A stretch of DNA of 64,000 bases, taken from contig CAITEP010000004.1 in the NCBI GenBank assembly GCA_903891475.1, positions 55,603 to 119,602 of the forward strand, given 5' to 3'. Shown here piece after piece: positions 44,802 to 54,172 of the stretch. Each line of letters starts with the position of its first letter. Position 1 is the first letter of the stretch. The translations under genes were made by a program, and so were the position numbers. Below the pieces are notes generated by a model, which had not been told where the DNA came from, did not search any database, and was given only the letters and a program-made list of their open reading frames with translations. Origin of the DNA: an uncultured Mucilaginibacter sp. (GTDB lineage: Bacteria > Bacteroidota > Bacteroidia > Sphingobacteriales > Sphingobacteriaceae).

Positions 44802-46118
44802 ATGCCAACAGATAACCAGCAAAGCCATATAAAACAACTGATAAATGAGGCCCCCCTATCAGGCTATCAAGTGCTGGTAGTGCTTATTTGTTTTGTGTTG
44901 AATTTTAACGATGGCATTGATGTGTTGCTGGTATCGTTTACCGCGCCCTCTATCGCGCATAGTTTAGGGCTTAGCCAAACCCAATTGGGCTATATTTTTA
45001 GTGCAGGCTTGGCGGGCATGACGGCCGGATGCTTCCTATTAGCACCATTGGCCGATAGGATAGGCAGGCGACCAGTATTCATCATCTCCCTATTTACCAT
45101 CACAACAGGCATGTTGTTGGTTTATTTTTCCGACGGTTTTGGCGAGTTATTGCTGTTGCGTTGCCTTACCGGCTTTGGTATTGGAGGCATACTACCCAAT
45201 TTAGCAACCATAGCCGCCGAGTTTTCGAACCAAAAAACACGCGATTTTAATGTGGGCATTGTGCAAGGTGGCTGGCCATTGGGTGCTATTTTAACAGGAT
45301 TTGTTACCTCTAAAATATTACCCGCCTATGGTTGGAAGTTTACCTATTTGGTATCGGGCTCTTTTTCCTTGCTGATGTTGTTGGTTGTGGTAGCTTTCTT
45401 GCCCGAGTCGCCCATGTTTTTGTTGGAGCGGCGACCTAAAAAAGCCCTGAGCAAACTCAATGCCATCCTACAAAAAATTGGACAGCCAATATTAAGCGCC
45501 TTGCCTATACCTGTTCAAAACATAAAAAAAGTAAGTGTTGCACAACTGTTCACCAAAAGCTTACGAACCACCACCTTATTACTTTGGCTGGGGATTTTTC
45601 TGGGCTTTTTAACCTTGTATACTGTTTTAAGCTGGGTGCCCAATTTGGCTAAAGAATCGGGGATGCCAATGGTACTGTCTATTTATTTAGGTACTACCTT
45701 AAACCTTGGCGCTTTTACAGGTGTTTTTGTTATGGGCCTAAGCATTGGCAAGTTTGGCATAAAAAGGGTAATGGCAGTTTTCATGACTTTGGCCTTCACC
45801 TTTATGATGGTGTTTGGTACTACCAACCTGTTTTATATGTGGAAGTTTGCTTTGATATTTTTAATAGGCTTTTTTGTACAAGGCGGCTTCAATACCTTTT
45901 ATCCGGCAAGTAGCCGCATTTACCCTGAATCTATTCGCGCTACCGGAATAGGTTGGGCTATGGGCATCGGCAGGTTTGGAGCCATTATTGGACCAACCCT
46001 GTTCGGCATGTTTCATGACATGGGCTTTAGCATTGCCTTGCGTTTCGCTATTTTCTCGGTTCCTTTGCTTTTAGCAGCTGTTTTGGTTAATAAAATACCT
46101 TCTAAAAACATTGGGTAA
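44802..46118 (+). CDS. MFS transporter, aromatic acid:H+ symporter (AAHS)-like
   Basis: 438 residues with 12 hydrophobic helices. YQVLVVLICFVLNFNDGIDVLLVSFTAPSI carries the N-terminal D-G-x-D of AAHS carriers such as PcaK and BenK, and LLAPLADRIGRRPVFII is the MFS signature between TM2 and TM3. YPESIRATGIGWAMGIGRFGAIIGP is the conserved TM11 region. It likely imports an aromatic acid by proton symport, or a similar organic acid. Coupled to the dehydrogenase gene. Confidence 0.85.
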   Translation: MPTDNQQSHIKQLINEAPLSGYQVLVVLICFVLNFNDGIDVLLVSFTAPSIAHSLGLSQTQLGYIFSAGLAGMTAGCFLLAPLADRIGRRPVFIISLFTITTGMLLVYFSDGFGELLLLRCLTGFGIGGILPNLATIAAEFSNQKTRDFNVGIVQGGWPLGAILTGFVTSKILPAYGWKFTYLVSGSFSLLMLLVVVAFLPESPMFLLERRPKKALSKLNAILQKIGQPILSALPIPVQNIKKVSVAQLFTKSLRTTTLLLWLGIFLGFLTLYTVLSWVPNLAKESGMPMVLSIYLGTTLNLGAFTGVFVMGLSIGKFGIKRVMAVFMTLAFTFMMVFGTTNLFYMWKFALIFLIGFFVQGGFNTFYPASSRIYPESIRATGIGWAMGIGRFGAIIGPTLFGMFHDMGFSIALRFAIFSVPLLLAAVLVNKIPSKNIG

Positions 46119-46179
46119 GGCCAAGCCCTTTTTCTATTTTTAATATGGTCTTTTACCTATGCCATCAATATTTACTAAC

Positions 46180-47157
46180 TCAATGCCAATTTTTCATCCA
46201 TTCTTTTCTTTGCGGCTCGTCAAAAAAAGTCCAGGCTACTATGCGGCTAGTTTTTTGGCCGTGTTGCATATGGATGGTTTTTACCTCTACCGCTTTTAAA
46301 GCTTTTAAAGCTTTGTATATGATAGGCAAGGTGTCTTTTTTTGATACCAAGGTACTAAACCATAAACATTGCTGAGCCACCAGCGCGCTTTGCTCCACCA
46401 TTTTACGGATAAAGCCTGCCTCACCGCCATAGCACCATAATTCGTTATTGCGCCCGCCAAAATTGAGACTAGCGGCTTGTTTATCTTTCCCCAATTTATT
46501 CCATTTGGCTGCGGCCGAGTTTTGTACCTCTTGCAACGAGGAGTGGAAGGGTGGGTTGCACATGGTTAATTCAAAGCCTTCGCCCTGCTTTACGATTCCC
46601 TTAAAAATATTGGCCTTATTGGTTTGGAGCCTGAAAATAATGTTATCCGCAAAGCCTTTATTCATGGCCACCATTTCTTTAGCCGAATTCAATGCGATGG
46701 CATCAATATCAGTCCCTACAAATTGCCAGCCATAAACACTGTTACCTATCAGCGGGTACACACAATTGGCGCCCATGCCTATATCCAATACCCTGATGTT
46801 TTTTCCTTTCGGGATTTTTCCGTCATTGCTCTCGGCCAGTAAATCGGCGGCATAATGCAAATAATCGGCACGCCCGGGTACTGGCGGGCATAAATAGCCT
46901 TCCGGAATATCCCAATGCCTTACCCCATAATGAAATTTTAGCAAAGCTTTGTTTAATGCCCTAACGGCCAGTGGGTTGGTAAAATTAATGGTCTCTGCCT
47001 CAAATTGGTTGACCGATACAAAGCGCTTTAACTCCGGACTAACCTTACAAAGCTGTTTAAAATTATACCCTGCCCTATGGCTATTGCGCGGGTGCAGGTT
47101 TTCTTTTTCAATAACTATGGGTTTATCGTTGGAAGCTTTTTCGGTCATGTTACGCAT
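46180..47157 (-). CDS. rlmF: 23S rRNA (adenine(1618)-N6)-methyltransferase RlmF
   Basis: 325 residues; alternative ATG at 47148. HPRNSHRAGYNFKQLCKVSPELKRFV is the typical N-terminus, IRVLDIGMGANCVYPLIG the SAM-binding loop, and CNPPFHSSLQEVQNSAAAKWNKLG the NPPF catalytic motif with its neighbouring loop. ELWCYGGEAGFIRKMVEQS and HGQKTSRIVAWTF complete the family outline. It methylates A1618 of 23S rRNA. Convergent with the MFS gene; starts a leftward single gene. Confidence 0.95.
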   Translation of the reverse strand: MRNMTEKASNDKPIVIEKENLHPRNSHRAGYNFKQLCKVSPELKRFVSVNQFEAETINFTNPLAVRALNKALLKFHYGVRHWDIPEGYLCPPVPGRADYLHYAADLLAESNDGKIPKGKNIRVLDIGMGANCVYPLIGNSVYGWQFVGTDIDAIALNSAKEMVAMNKGFADNIIFRLQTNKANIFKGIVKQGEGFELTMCNPPFHSSLQEVQNSAAAKWNKLGKDKQAASLNFGGRNNELWCYGGEAGFIRKMVEQSALVAQQCLWFSTLVSKKDTLPIIYKALKALKAVEVKTIHMQHGQKTSRIVAWTFFDEPQRKEWMKNWH

Positions 47158-47453
47158 TTTTACAAAGGTGGGTATAATTGATTGAAATTTTGGAGGGAAG
47201 GTTTTTATAATGGCTTATTGTTCATTTATACTTGAATTTTAAAGATAGCGCATCATTTTAGTTTTATTTTTTTAAATGCTATATATTTGAAATATGATGG
47301 AAGGTTGCAGGCCTGAAAAATTATTTTGAATATTGAACATTCTTGCTTTTTTTAAATAGTTAATTTAAGGATTGTCATTGATTTGAATTTAAAATAGCTG
47401 ATGAAAAAATAGAATGAATCAATTAAATTAAGAGAAATATAAAACTAAACCAC

Positions 47454-47918
47454 ATGGCTTTGCCCTTTACAAACAAATACACCCATACACTACAAGGAAA
47501 AATTAGTCCGGAAGTTTATCCTCAAGTTTTGGAATATATAAGTGCTTTTATTGAAAAAAAGTCGGTAGAAGACATCATAATTGAAGGGAATACACTAAAC
47601 TTTAAAATTGGATTTTCTGATTGGAAGTGGAAGAATATGTCAACAATTCAAAAAGGCACTTTTGAATTAATAAGGGAGGATGGAGAAGTAAAAATAACTT
47701 ACGAAATTTTTATGAATCGTTTATTCATTAGTACTTCCATAATTGCATTGTTCTTTGGTATTATTTCCCTCAATGTATGGGTAGGCTTAGGTGGGTTTCT
47801 ATGGATATTTGGCATTAATTTGGCAATTACAATTGTCCAGCATCATCGAATTTTTGATAAATTAACATCAGAAATTAATGATTTTATCTACCAAAATAAT
47901 TTTACCGATACAAAGTAA
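47454..47918 (+). CDS. Membrane protein of unknown function
   Basis: 154 residues. The N-terminal 90 residues form a soluble alpha/beta segment (LQGKISPEVYPQVLEYISAFIEKK), and two helices follow (about 95-115 LFISTSIIALFFGIISLNVWV and 117-133). No family is recognised. The 47158-47453 gap upstream is AT-rich and holds no gene I can support. Confidence 0.6.
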   Translation: MALPFTNKYTHTLQGKISPEVYPQVLEYISAFIEKKSVEDIIIEGNTLNFKIGFSDWKWKNMSTIQKGTFELIREDGEVKITYEIFMNRLFISTSIIALFFGIISLNVWVGLGGFLWIFGINLAITIVQHHRIFDKLTSEINDFIYQNNFTDTK

Positions 47919-48169
47919 GGACACAATTAATTCAAGAAAAATTCAAAGTGTTTAGTTTTAATAAAACCCTCAAGTCAAATAATGACAAATAGTCTACAAA
48001 ATTACTCGTGTTTTTTTATTTATTTGAACATTTTTAGACAATTAAAACTATCATTGTCATATTTTTATTTTTTTTTGAAAATGGTTTAAACCTTTTTCAG
48101 GTTTTATTGTCTAAGCGATGTCATTAAGGTAGCATGATTTAGGCATATCAATTTTAATTAGGATATTTA

Positions 48170-48220
48170 GGCAATTGCTACTATCAAATTGCCCGTAAAA
48201 ATTGATACATACTACATTTT
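48170..48220 (+). promoter_or_regulatory. Possible promoter and dyad of the efflux operon
   Basis: GGCAATT (48170-48176) and AATTGCC (48187-48193) form an inverted repeat. The second arm overlaps TTG (48189-48191), and TACATTTT 21 bases further on resembles a minus-7 box with one mismatch. This fits an operator over a minus-33 element, but no TetR/MarR regulator is adjacent. The rest of 47919-48253 is AT-rich and has no gene. Confidence 0.35.
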
Positions 48221-48253
48221 AGGTCATATAACTATATACAACATAAATAAAAA

Positions 48254-49663
48254 ATGCTTAAAAAAACCAATATCGCTTGTCGGTTTTTATTATTTCTTTT
48301 AGCACTATTCTTAGGTAATACTTGGTCAATATCTGCACAAAACGTTAATTTAAACAGCATTCCGCCAGCCGGCAATATACCAGATAGTTTAAAAAGCGCG
48401 CTTTTGCAACCCATCAACACCATCGATTCTGCCAAAAATTCCCCTTACCAATATTTTACGCTCCAGCAGTGTGTAGCTTATGCATTGCAACATCAACCAT
48501 TATTAAATGAGGCACTATTAAATACCGATATTACCAAAGCAAATAATGCTATCGCTACGTCGGGTTGGTTGCCGCAGGTGAATGTCTCCGGCTCATTAAC
48601 CCATTATAATCAGCTATCCACTTATAGCACAGCCAGAACGGCAAATTCCTTTGTACCGGGTTTAGCGGTAACGCAAGCTATTTTTAGTCCGTCATTGTTA
48701 TACGCTTACCGCAGTTCGCCCATCTATCTGCAACAAGCCAAGTTAGTGACCGATAGTACCAAAATATTTCTGGTATCGCAGGTGAGTAAATTGTTTTATA
48801 ACGTATTGCTGAATTTGGAGCAGATTAATGTGCTAAAAGAAGATACCGCCCGACTGGCAAAAAACCTACGCGATGCCTATCACCAATATGTTGGTGGTAT
48901 TGTAGACGAGACCGATTATGAAGAGGCGCAAATCACCCTAAATAATTCCATCGCCCAATTGCATCAGGCAACCCAAAACATTTTGCCACAGTATGCCGGA
49001 CTAAAAAGAATTATGGGCCTCCCACCCGAAAAGCAGTTTAACGTGAAGTTTGATACCTTGCAACTGATGCAGGCAATCCATATTGACACCAATCAGCAAC
49101 TGCAATTTGAAAACCGCATTGAATTTCAACAAAGTAAAATTGCCAAGCAATTGCAGGAGCAACAGGTAAAATATTACCAGCGTTCTTTTATCCCGACAGT
49201 GTCTGCATTTTATAACTATAATTTGGCCTACCAAAATAATGTTTTCCCGCAATTATTTTCAACCTCGTACCCTAGCAGTTATTTTGGTTTGACTTTGAAT
49301 GTGCCTGTTTTTACAGGATTTTCGAGGGTGCGGAATTTACAAAAGGCAAGATTAGAGGAGCAGGTGATAGACTATAAAATAACCGATTTGAAATCTATTA
49401 TCAATACCGATTACAACTCGGCCTTGGCAAATTACAAGAGCAACCTTTTCAGCTTAAAACTGTTGCAAAAAAACGTCGGCTTGGCTAAGCGTACTTATTT
49501 TGTAGTAACCTTACAATACAAACAAGGAGTGGTACCTTATTTGAATGTAATAACAGCCGAATCGAACCTGATAAACGCGCAAATAAATTATTTAAACACC
49601 TTGTTCCAGGTATTATCAAGTAAAATTGATTTGCAAAGGGCTATGGGCAGTATCACCTATTAA
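48254..49663 (+). CDS. Outer-membrane efflux protein (TolC family)
   Basis: 469 residues with a signal sequence (FLLFLLALFLGNTWSISAQ) and two OEP repeats: the first begins YFTLQQCVAYALQHQPLLNEALLNTD, the second near FQQSKIAKQLQEQQVKYYQR, with the final helix EQ...LINAQINYLNTLFQVLSSKIDLQRAMG. It forms the trimeric outer-membrane tunnel of the pump. It is the first gene of the operon, unlike the usual adaptor-permease-tolC order, and is 24 bases before the adaptor gene. Confidence 0.92.
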   Translation: MLKKTNIACRFLLFLLALFLGNTWSISAQNVNLNSIPPAGNIPDSLKSALLQPINTIDSAKNSPYQYFTLQQCVAYALQHQPLLNEALLNTDITKANNAIATSGWLPQVNVSGSLTHYNQLSTYSTARTANSFVPGLAVTQAIFSPSLLYAYRSSPIYLQQAKLVTDSTKIFLVSQVSKLFYNVLLNLEQINVLKEDTARLAKNLRDAYHQYVGGIVDETDYEEAQITLNNSIAQLHQATQNILPQYAGLKRIMGLPPEKQFNVKFDTLQLMQAIHIDTNQQLQFENRIEFQQSKIAKQLQEQQVKYYQRSFIPTVSAFYNYNLAYQNNVFPQLFSTSYPSSYFGLTLNVPVFTGFSRVRNLQKARLEEQVIDYKITDLKSIINTDYNSALANYKSNLFSLKLLQKNVGLAKRTYFVVTLQYKQGVVPYLNVITAESNLINAQINYLNTLFQVLSSKIDLQRAMGSITY

Positions 49664-49687
49664 CGATATTATATAAGCATACTTAAA

Positions 49688-50860
49688 ATGAATAAAGTAT
49701 TTTACAGTTTTATAATAATGAGTTGCCTGCTAATGGCGGCCTGTAAAAAGAAATTACCACCGGTAAACCCTGAAGTTCCGGTGAATATTATCAAGGCTAA
49801 AGCCGAACTGGTGCTTTATTTTGATAATTATCCGGCTACCACTACCGCGTTAAATCAGGTGAATTTATTGCCACAATTGCAAGGAGCCATCACTGGTATA
49901 TATTTTAAGGAAGGTGGACACGTAAACAAGGGCCAAAAATTATACGAAATTGATGAGCGTATTTATCAGGCAAATTATGATGCCGCCTTGGCCAATTTAA
50001 AGGTGCAACAAGGCAACCTGCAACAAGCTCAGCAAGACGCCGACCGTTACGAATACCTGAATAAAAACAATGCGGTTGCCAAACAAACCTACGACCATGC
50101 CATCATCGCCCTGCAAAACGCCAAGAATCAGGTAGCCTCGGCCGATCAGGCTGTTAAATCGGCAAAAACAAGTCTAAATTATACCGCTATTTACGCGCCG
50201 TTTAGTGGCACCATAGGTTTAAGTCAGGTTAAATTGGGTAATGTAGTATCGGCAGGTACTACGGTTTTAAACACCATCTCGACAGACGACCCGATGGCGG
50301 TTGATTTTATCATCAACGAAAAACAATTGCCACGCTTTGAAAAACTGTTTAATCAAAAAAATGCCCCTACCGATTCTCTGTTTACCCTGCAATTACCCGA
50401 TAATACCATGTATCCTTTCACAGGTAAAATTTCAGTCATTGATAGGGCGGTAGACCCGCAAACAGGTTCCATCACCGTAAGGTTGGTGTTCCCAAATCCA
50501 AAATTCTATTTAAGGCCGGGGATGAGCTGTGTAGTGAAGGTGCATAACCAGGATACCAAACCTCAACTGGTTTTACCTAATAAAGCCGTAATTGAGCAAA
50601 TGGGTGAGTTTTTTGTTTTTGTGGCGAAAGATACCGTAGTGAAGGATACCGTACCTGCAACAGGCAAAATAAGCGATAAAAAAGAGCTTTTAGCAGTCCA
50701 AAAAAAGGTTCAAACCGGACAAACCATAGGCCCGAAGGTGATTATAAAAAATGGGCTTAACCCCGGCGAGCGCGTAATAGTAGATGGTGTACAATCATTA
50801 CACAATGGCACTGTAATAACTACCGCCATAAAAATACCTCCGGCAGGTAAAGGCCGCTAA
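49688..50860 (+). CDS. RND efflux periplasmic adaptor, lipoprotein
   Basis: 390 residues. The signal (MSCLLMAAC, Cys near residue 19) predicts a lipid-anchored adaptor in the inner membrane. Lipoyl segments GAITGIYFKEGGHVNKGQKLYEID and NYTAIYAPFSGTIGLSQVKLGNVV flank a coiled-coil hairpin (AALANLKVQQGNLQQAQQDADRYEYLNKNNAVAKQTYDHAI), then beta-barrel and membrane-proximal parts. It bridges the permease(s) and the TolC tunnel. The C-terminal 40 residues are charged and proline-poor with KKVQTGQTIGPKVIIKNGLNPGERV. Confidence 0.92.
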   Translation: MNKVFYSFIIMSCLLMAACKKKLPPVNPEVPVNIIKAKAELVLYFDNYPATTTALNQVNLLPQLQGAITGIYFKEGGHVNKGQKLYEIDERIYQANYDAALANLKVQQGNLQQAQQDADRYEYLNKNNAVAKQTYDHAIIALQNAKNQVASADQAVKSAKTSLNYTAIYAPFSGTIGLSQVKLGNVVSAGTTVLNTISTDDPMAVDFIINEKQLPRFEKLFNQKNAPTDSLFTLQLPDNTMYPFTGKISVIDRAVDPQTGSITVRLVFPNPKFYLRPGMSCVVKVHNQDTKPQLVLPNKAVIEQMGEFFVFVAKDTVVKDTVPATGKISDKKELLAVQKKVQTGQTIGPKVIIKNGLNPGERVIVDGVQSLHNGTVITTAIKIPPAGKGR

Positions 50861-50911
50861 TAGCAATAGTAAATTACCATTAATTGCCCTAGTAATAATG
50901 AACGTTAATTT

Positions 50912-53900
50912 ATGATAGCCAATACCTTTATAAAAAGGCCAATTATGGCCATTGTTATCTCCATTGTATTGGTCATTACCGGCACTGTTTGTATTTTGGT
51001 TTTACCCATCGACCAATATCCAGATATAACTCCGCCTGTGGTGCAGGTAAACGGACAATTTACCGGAGCTGATGCCCAAACGGTTGAACAAACTGTCGCG
51101 ACCCCTATTGAGCAACAGGTAAACGGTACACCCGGCATGGAATATATGCAGAGCAATAGTACCAACAACGGGCTCATGCAGTTAAATGTTACCTTTAATA
51201 TTGGCACAAATATTGACATTGCCGCGCTCGACGTGCAAAACAGGGTAAGCATTGCCACGCCCCTATTGCCGGCCGTGGTAAGCAGATTAGGGCTAACCGT
51301 AAGGGCGGTAAACCCAAGTATGCTCATGATGGTGGCCATATATGCGCCCAAAGGCTCGCATAACATTACTTTTTTAGATAATTACACCAATATTTTTATT
51401 CAGGATGCTTTATTAAGGGTGCCCGGTGTAGGTAGCATTAACCGTTTTACTGATAATTTTAGTATGCGGATATGGATGAATCCCGATAAAATGGCGGCCT
51501 ATAGTTTAACCCCCAGCGATGTAATTGCTGCCCTGAATGCGCAAAATGTGCAGGTAGCGGCTGGTACGGCGGGTGTTCCGCCACAATCATCTTCCCAAAC
51601 TTATGAGCTGGGTATTTTGGTAAATGGCAGGTTGAGCAAGGTATCTGATTTTCAAAAAATAATTTTAAAAACAAACCCTGCCACCGGGGCATTGGTTTAT
51701 TTAAAAGATGTTGCAAGGGTTGAATTGGGTAAGTTTACTTTCTCCAGCAATTCGTTTGTTGATGGTAAAAGGGCATCTTATTTGCAAATTTATCAGGCAC
51801 CAGGCAGTAACGCGCTCGAGACAGCCAAAGGTGTTTATGCCGAACTGGCCAAACTACAACAAACCTTCCCTTCGGATGTAGCATATAGTGTGCCCTTCGA
51901 GTCGGTTACGGTGGTGAAGGTATCCATGCAGGATGTGGTGTTTACCTTGTTAGAAACGCTCGCGCTGGTGGCAATTGTGGTATTTGTGTTTTTACAAAAC
52001 TGGCGGTCCACTTTAATTCCTATACTGGCTATTCCTGTTTCCATATTTGGCACTTTTTGCTTTTTTATTCCGCTGGGCTTTACCATCAATACCCTAACCA
52101 TGTTTGGCTTTGTATTGGCAATTGGCATAGTAGTAGATGATGCCATTATTGTGGTTGAGGCCGTGCAACATTACATCGACCATAATAAAATGTCGGCCAA
52201 GGAGGCAACCTATCAGGCCATGAAGGATATTTCGGCCCCGGTAATCGCCATCGCGCTTATATTGGCCGCCGTGTTTGTTCCGGTTGGTTTTATCCCCGGT
52301 ATCGTAGGCAGGTTGTACCAACAATTTGCCATCACCATTGCCATATCGGTAATTATCTCGGCATTTATCGCCCTCTCCTTAACACCCGCGCTTTGTACCC
52401 TATTGCTAAAACCTACCGATGTTAGTAAAGAACAAAAAGGCTTTAACAAGGTATTTTATGTATTCAACAAATGGTTCCAAAAAATAACCGATAAATATAC
52501 TTGGGGCGTTGATAAAAGTATAAAAGGTGCTAAATTAATTATCGTGCTATTGGTATGTATTTGTGTAGGTACGGTCTTTCTCTTCCAACATAAGCCTACA
52601 GGTTTTATCCCATCAGAAGATGATGGCAATTTGTACGTTACCTTTCAGCTGCCACCTGCTTCCTCCACCGCGCAATCGGTTGATGTGATGAAAAAACTGA
52701 TGAAAGTGGTGGAAAAAACACCTGGTATCGCGCATTATGCCGCGCTTTCTGGACTGAACGTGGTTACCAATGCAAGCAACTCCAACAATGGTACCATTTA
52801 TTGCCAGCTTGAACCTTGGGAAAAAAGAAGCGTAGCCGAGCAGCAAGTGCCGGGCATCATCACCGTATTGCAAAAACGGATAGAAGACGCGGGTATAAAA
52901 AACGCGAATGTGGAGGTAATACCACCATCGCCATTGCCCGGCGTAGGCTCAACGGTAGGGTTCAGCATCCAATTGGAGCAACGGAGTACCAACGATAATT
53001 TGCAAGATTTTGAAAACGTGGTAAACCGCTTTATTACCGAAGCCAATAAAAACAAGGCCATTAGTAAAGCCTTTACCTTTTATACCGCGCATACACCAAA
53101 TTATAGCTTAACGGTTGACCGTGAAAAATGCGAAAAATTGGGCGTGAACATCAACGATGTGTTTACCACTATACAGGCTTATATGGGTAGTTTGTATATT
53201 AACGACTTTACTACTTATAACCGTACCTTCCATGTGGTGGTACAGGCTGATACCGCCTTCCGGACGGTGATTAGCAATATGGATAAATATTATGTGCGTA
53301 ACCAGGCCAACCAAATGGTGCCGTTGGGTACGCTCATTAGTTATAAACCTACCGAGGCCGCGCCATTGATATCACATTTTAACATTTTCCGCACGGCCGA
53401 AATTGATGGCTCCTCCGCCGAAGGCTACAGCAGCAGCGAAACAATAGCTGCCTTGAGAGAGGTAGCCGCTAAGGTATTGCCCGAGGGTTATACCTATGAA
53501 TTTTCGGGTATGAGTAATGAGGAACTGAAGGCAGGGTCAGCCACCATCTATATCTTCCTGTTCTCTATCACCTTTGTGTTTTTGTTTTTGGCGGCCCTGT
53601 ACGAGAGCTGGTCGGTTCCGTTTTCGGTATTATTGGCTGTGCCAGTTGGTGCCTTTGGTGCCATCATCGCGCTGATTTGCGCACCCGCATTAACCGATAA
53701 TGTTTACGCGCAAATAGGTTTGATTACCTTAATTGGATTGGCTGCTAAAAATGCGATCCTGATTGTAGAGTTTGCCAAAGTTAGGGTGGATAGGGGCGAA
53801 GACCTCCTGAAATCAACTCTGGACGCGGTAAGGCTACGTCTGCGACCAATCATTATGACTTCCCTTGCCTTCATATTGGGTGTTTTGCCCTTGGTTTTGG

Positions 53901-54172
53901 CAACAGGGGCCGGGGCGGTTGCAAGGCGTACCATAGGCTTAACCGTTTTGGGTGGGATGCTTGCCGCATCCTCGCTGGCTATATTTATTGTTCCGGTTTT
54001 ATTTGTGGTGATTACCAAGCTTTCCTACGGGAAAAAGAAATTGGCCTACCTGCTCTCACACCATAACGAGCTAATGGAAAAAGCCAGAAAAGTGGAAGCC
54101 GAAAATATTGATGCCGAGCTGGAATTTGAAATACAAAAATCGCGTGAACTCAATAACATGAATGAAGCATGA
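50912..54172 (+). CDS. RND multidrug efflux permease, HAE1/AcrB family, first copy
   Basis: 1086 residues with the full 12-helix, two-periplasmic-loop architecture. TM4 has IVVDDAIIVVEAV, with both proton-relay Asp residues near 408, and TM10 carries the essential Lys near 945 in LAAKNAILIVEF. Pore and porter regions are full length, so it should be an active proton-driven pump. The C-terminal tail ends with SHHNELMEKARK. The stop overlaps the next permease start by four bases (ATGA). About 50% or more similar by eye to its tandem partner. Confidence 0.95.
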   Translation: MIANTFIKRPIMAIVISIVLVITGTVCILVLPIDQYPDITPPVVQVNGQFTGADAQTVEQTVATPIEQQVNGTPGMEYMQSNSTNNGLMQLNVTFNIGTNIDIAALDVQNRVSIATPLLPAVVSRLGLTVRAVNPSMLMMVAIYAPKGSHNITFLDNYTNIFIQDALLRVPGVGSINRFTDNFSMRIWMNPDKMAAYSLTPSDVIAALNAQNVQVAAGTAGVPPQSSSQTYELGILVNGRLSKVSDFQKIILKTNPATGALVYLKDVARVELGKFTFSSNSFVDGKRASYLQIYQAPGSNALETAKGVYAELAKLQQTFPSDVAYSVPFESVTVVKVSMQDVVFTLLETLALVAIVVFVFLQNWRSTLIPILAIPVSIFGTFCFFIPLGFTINTLTMFGFVLAIGIVVDDAIIVVEAVQHYIDHNKMSAKEATYQAMKDISAPVIAIALILAAVFVPVGFIPGIVGRLYQQFAITIAISVIISAFIALSLTPALCTLLLKPTDVSKEQKGFNKVFYVFNKWFQKITDKYTWGVDKSIKGAKLIIVLLVCICVGTVFLFQHKPTGFIPSEDDGNLYVTFQLPPASSTAQSVDVMKKLMKVVEKTPGIAHYAALSGLNVVTNASNSNNGTIYCQLEPWEKRSVAEQQVPGIITVLQKRIEDAGIKNANVEVIPPSPLPGVGSTVGFSIQLEQRSTNDNLQDFENVVNRFITEANKNKAISKAFTFYTAHTPNYSLTVDREKCEKLGVNINDVFTTIQAYMGSLYINDFTTYNRTFHVVVQADTAFRTVISNMDKYYVRNQANQMVPLGTLISYKPTEAAPLISHFNIFRTAEIDGSSAEGYSSSETIAALREVAAKVLPEGYTYEFSGMSNEELKAGSATIYIFLFSITFVFLFLAALYESWSVPFSVLLAVPVGAFGAIIALICAPALTDNVYAQIGLITLIGLAAKNAILIVEFAKVRVDRGEDLLKSTLDAVRLRLRPIIMTSLAFILGVLPLVLATGAGAVARRTIGLTVLGGMLAASSLAIFIVPVLFVVITKLSYGKKKLAYLLSHHNELMEKARKVEAENIDAELEFEIQKSRELNNMNEA

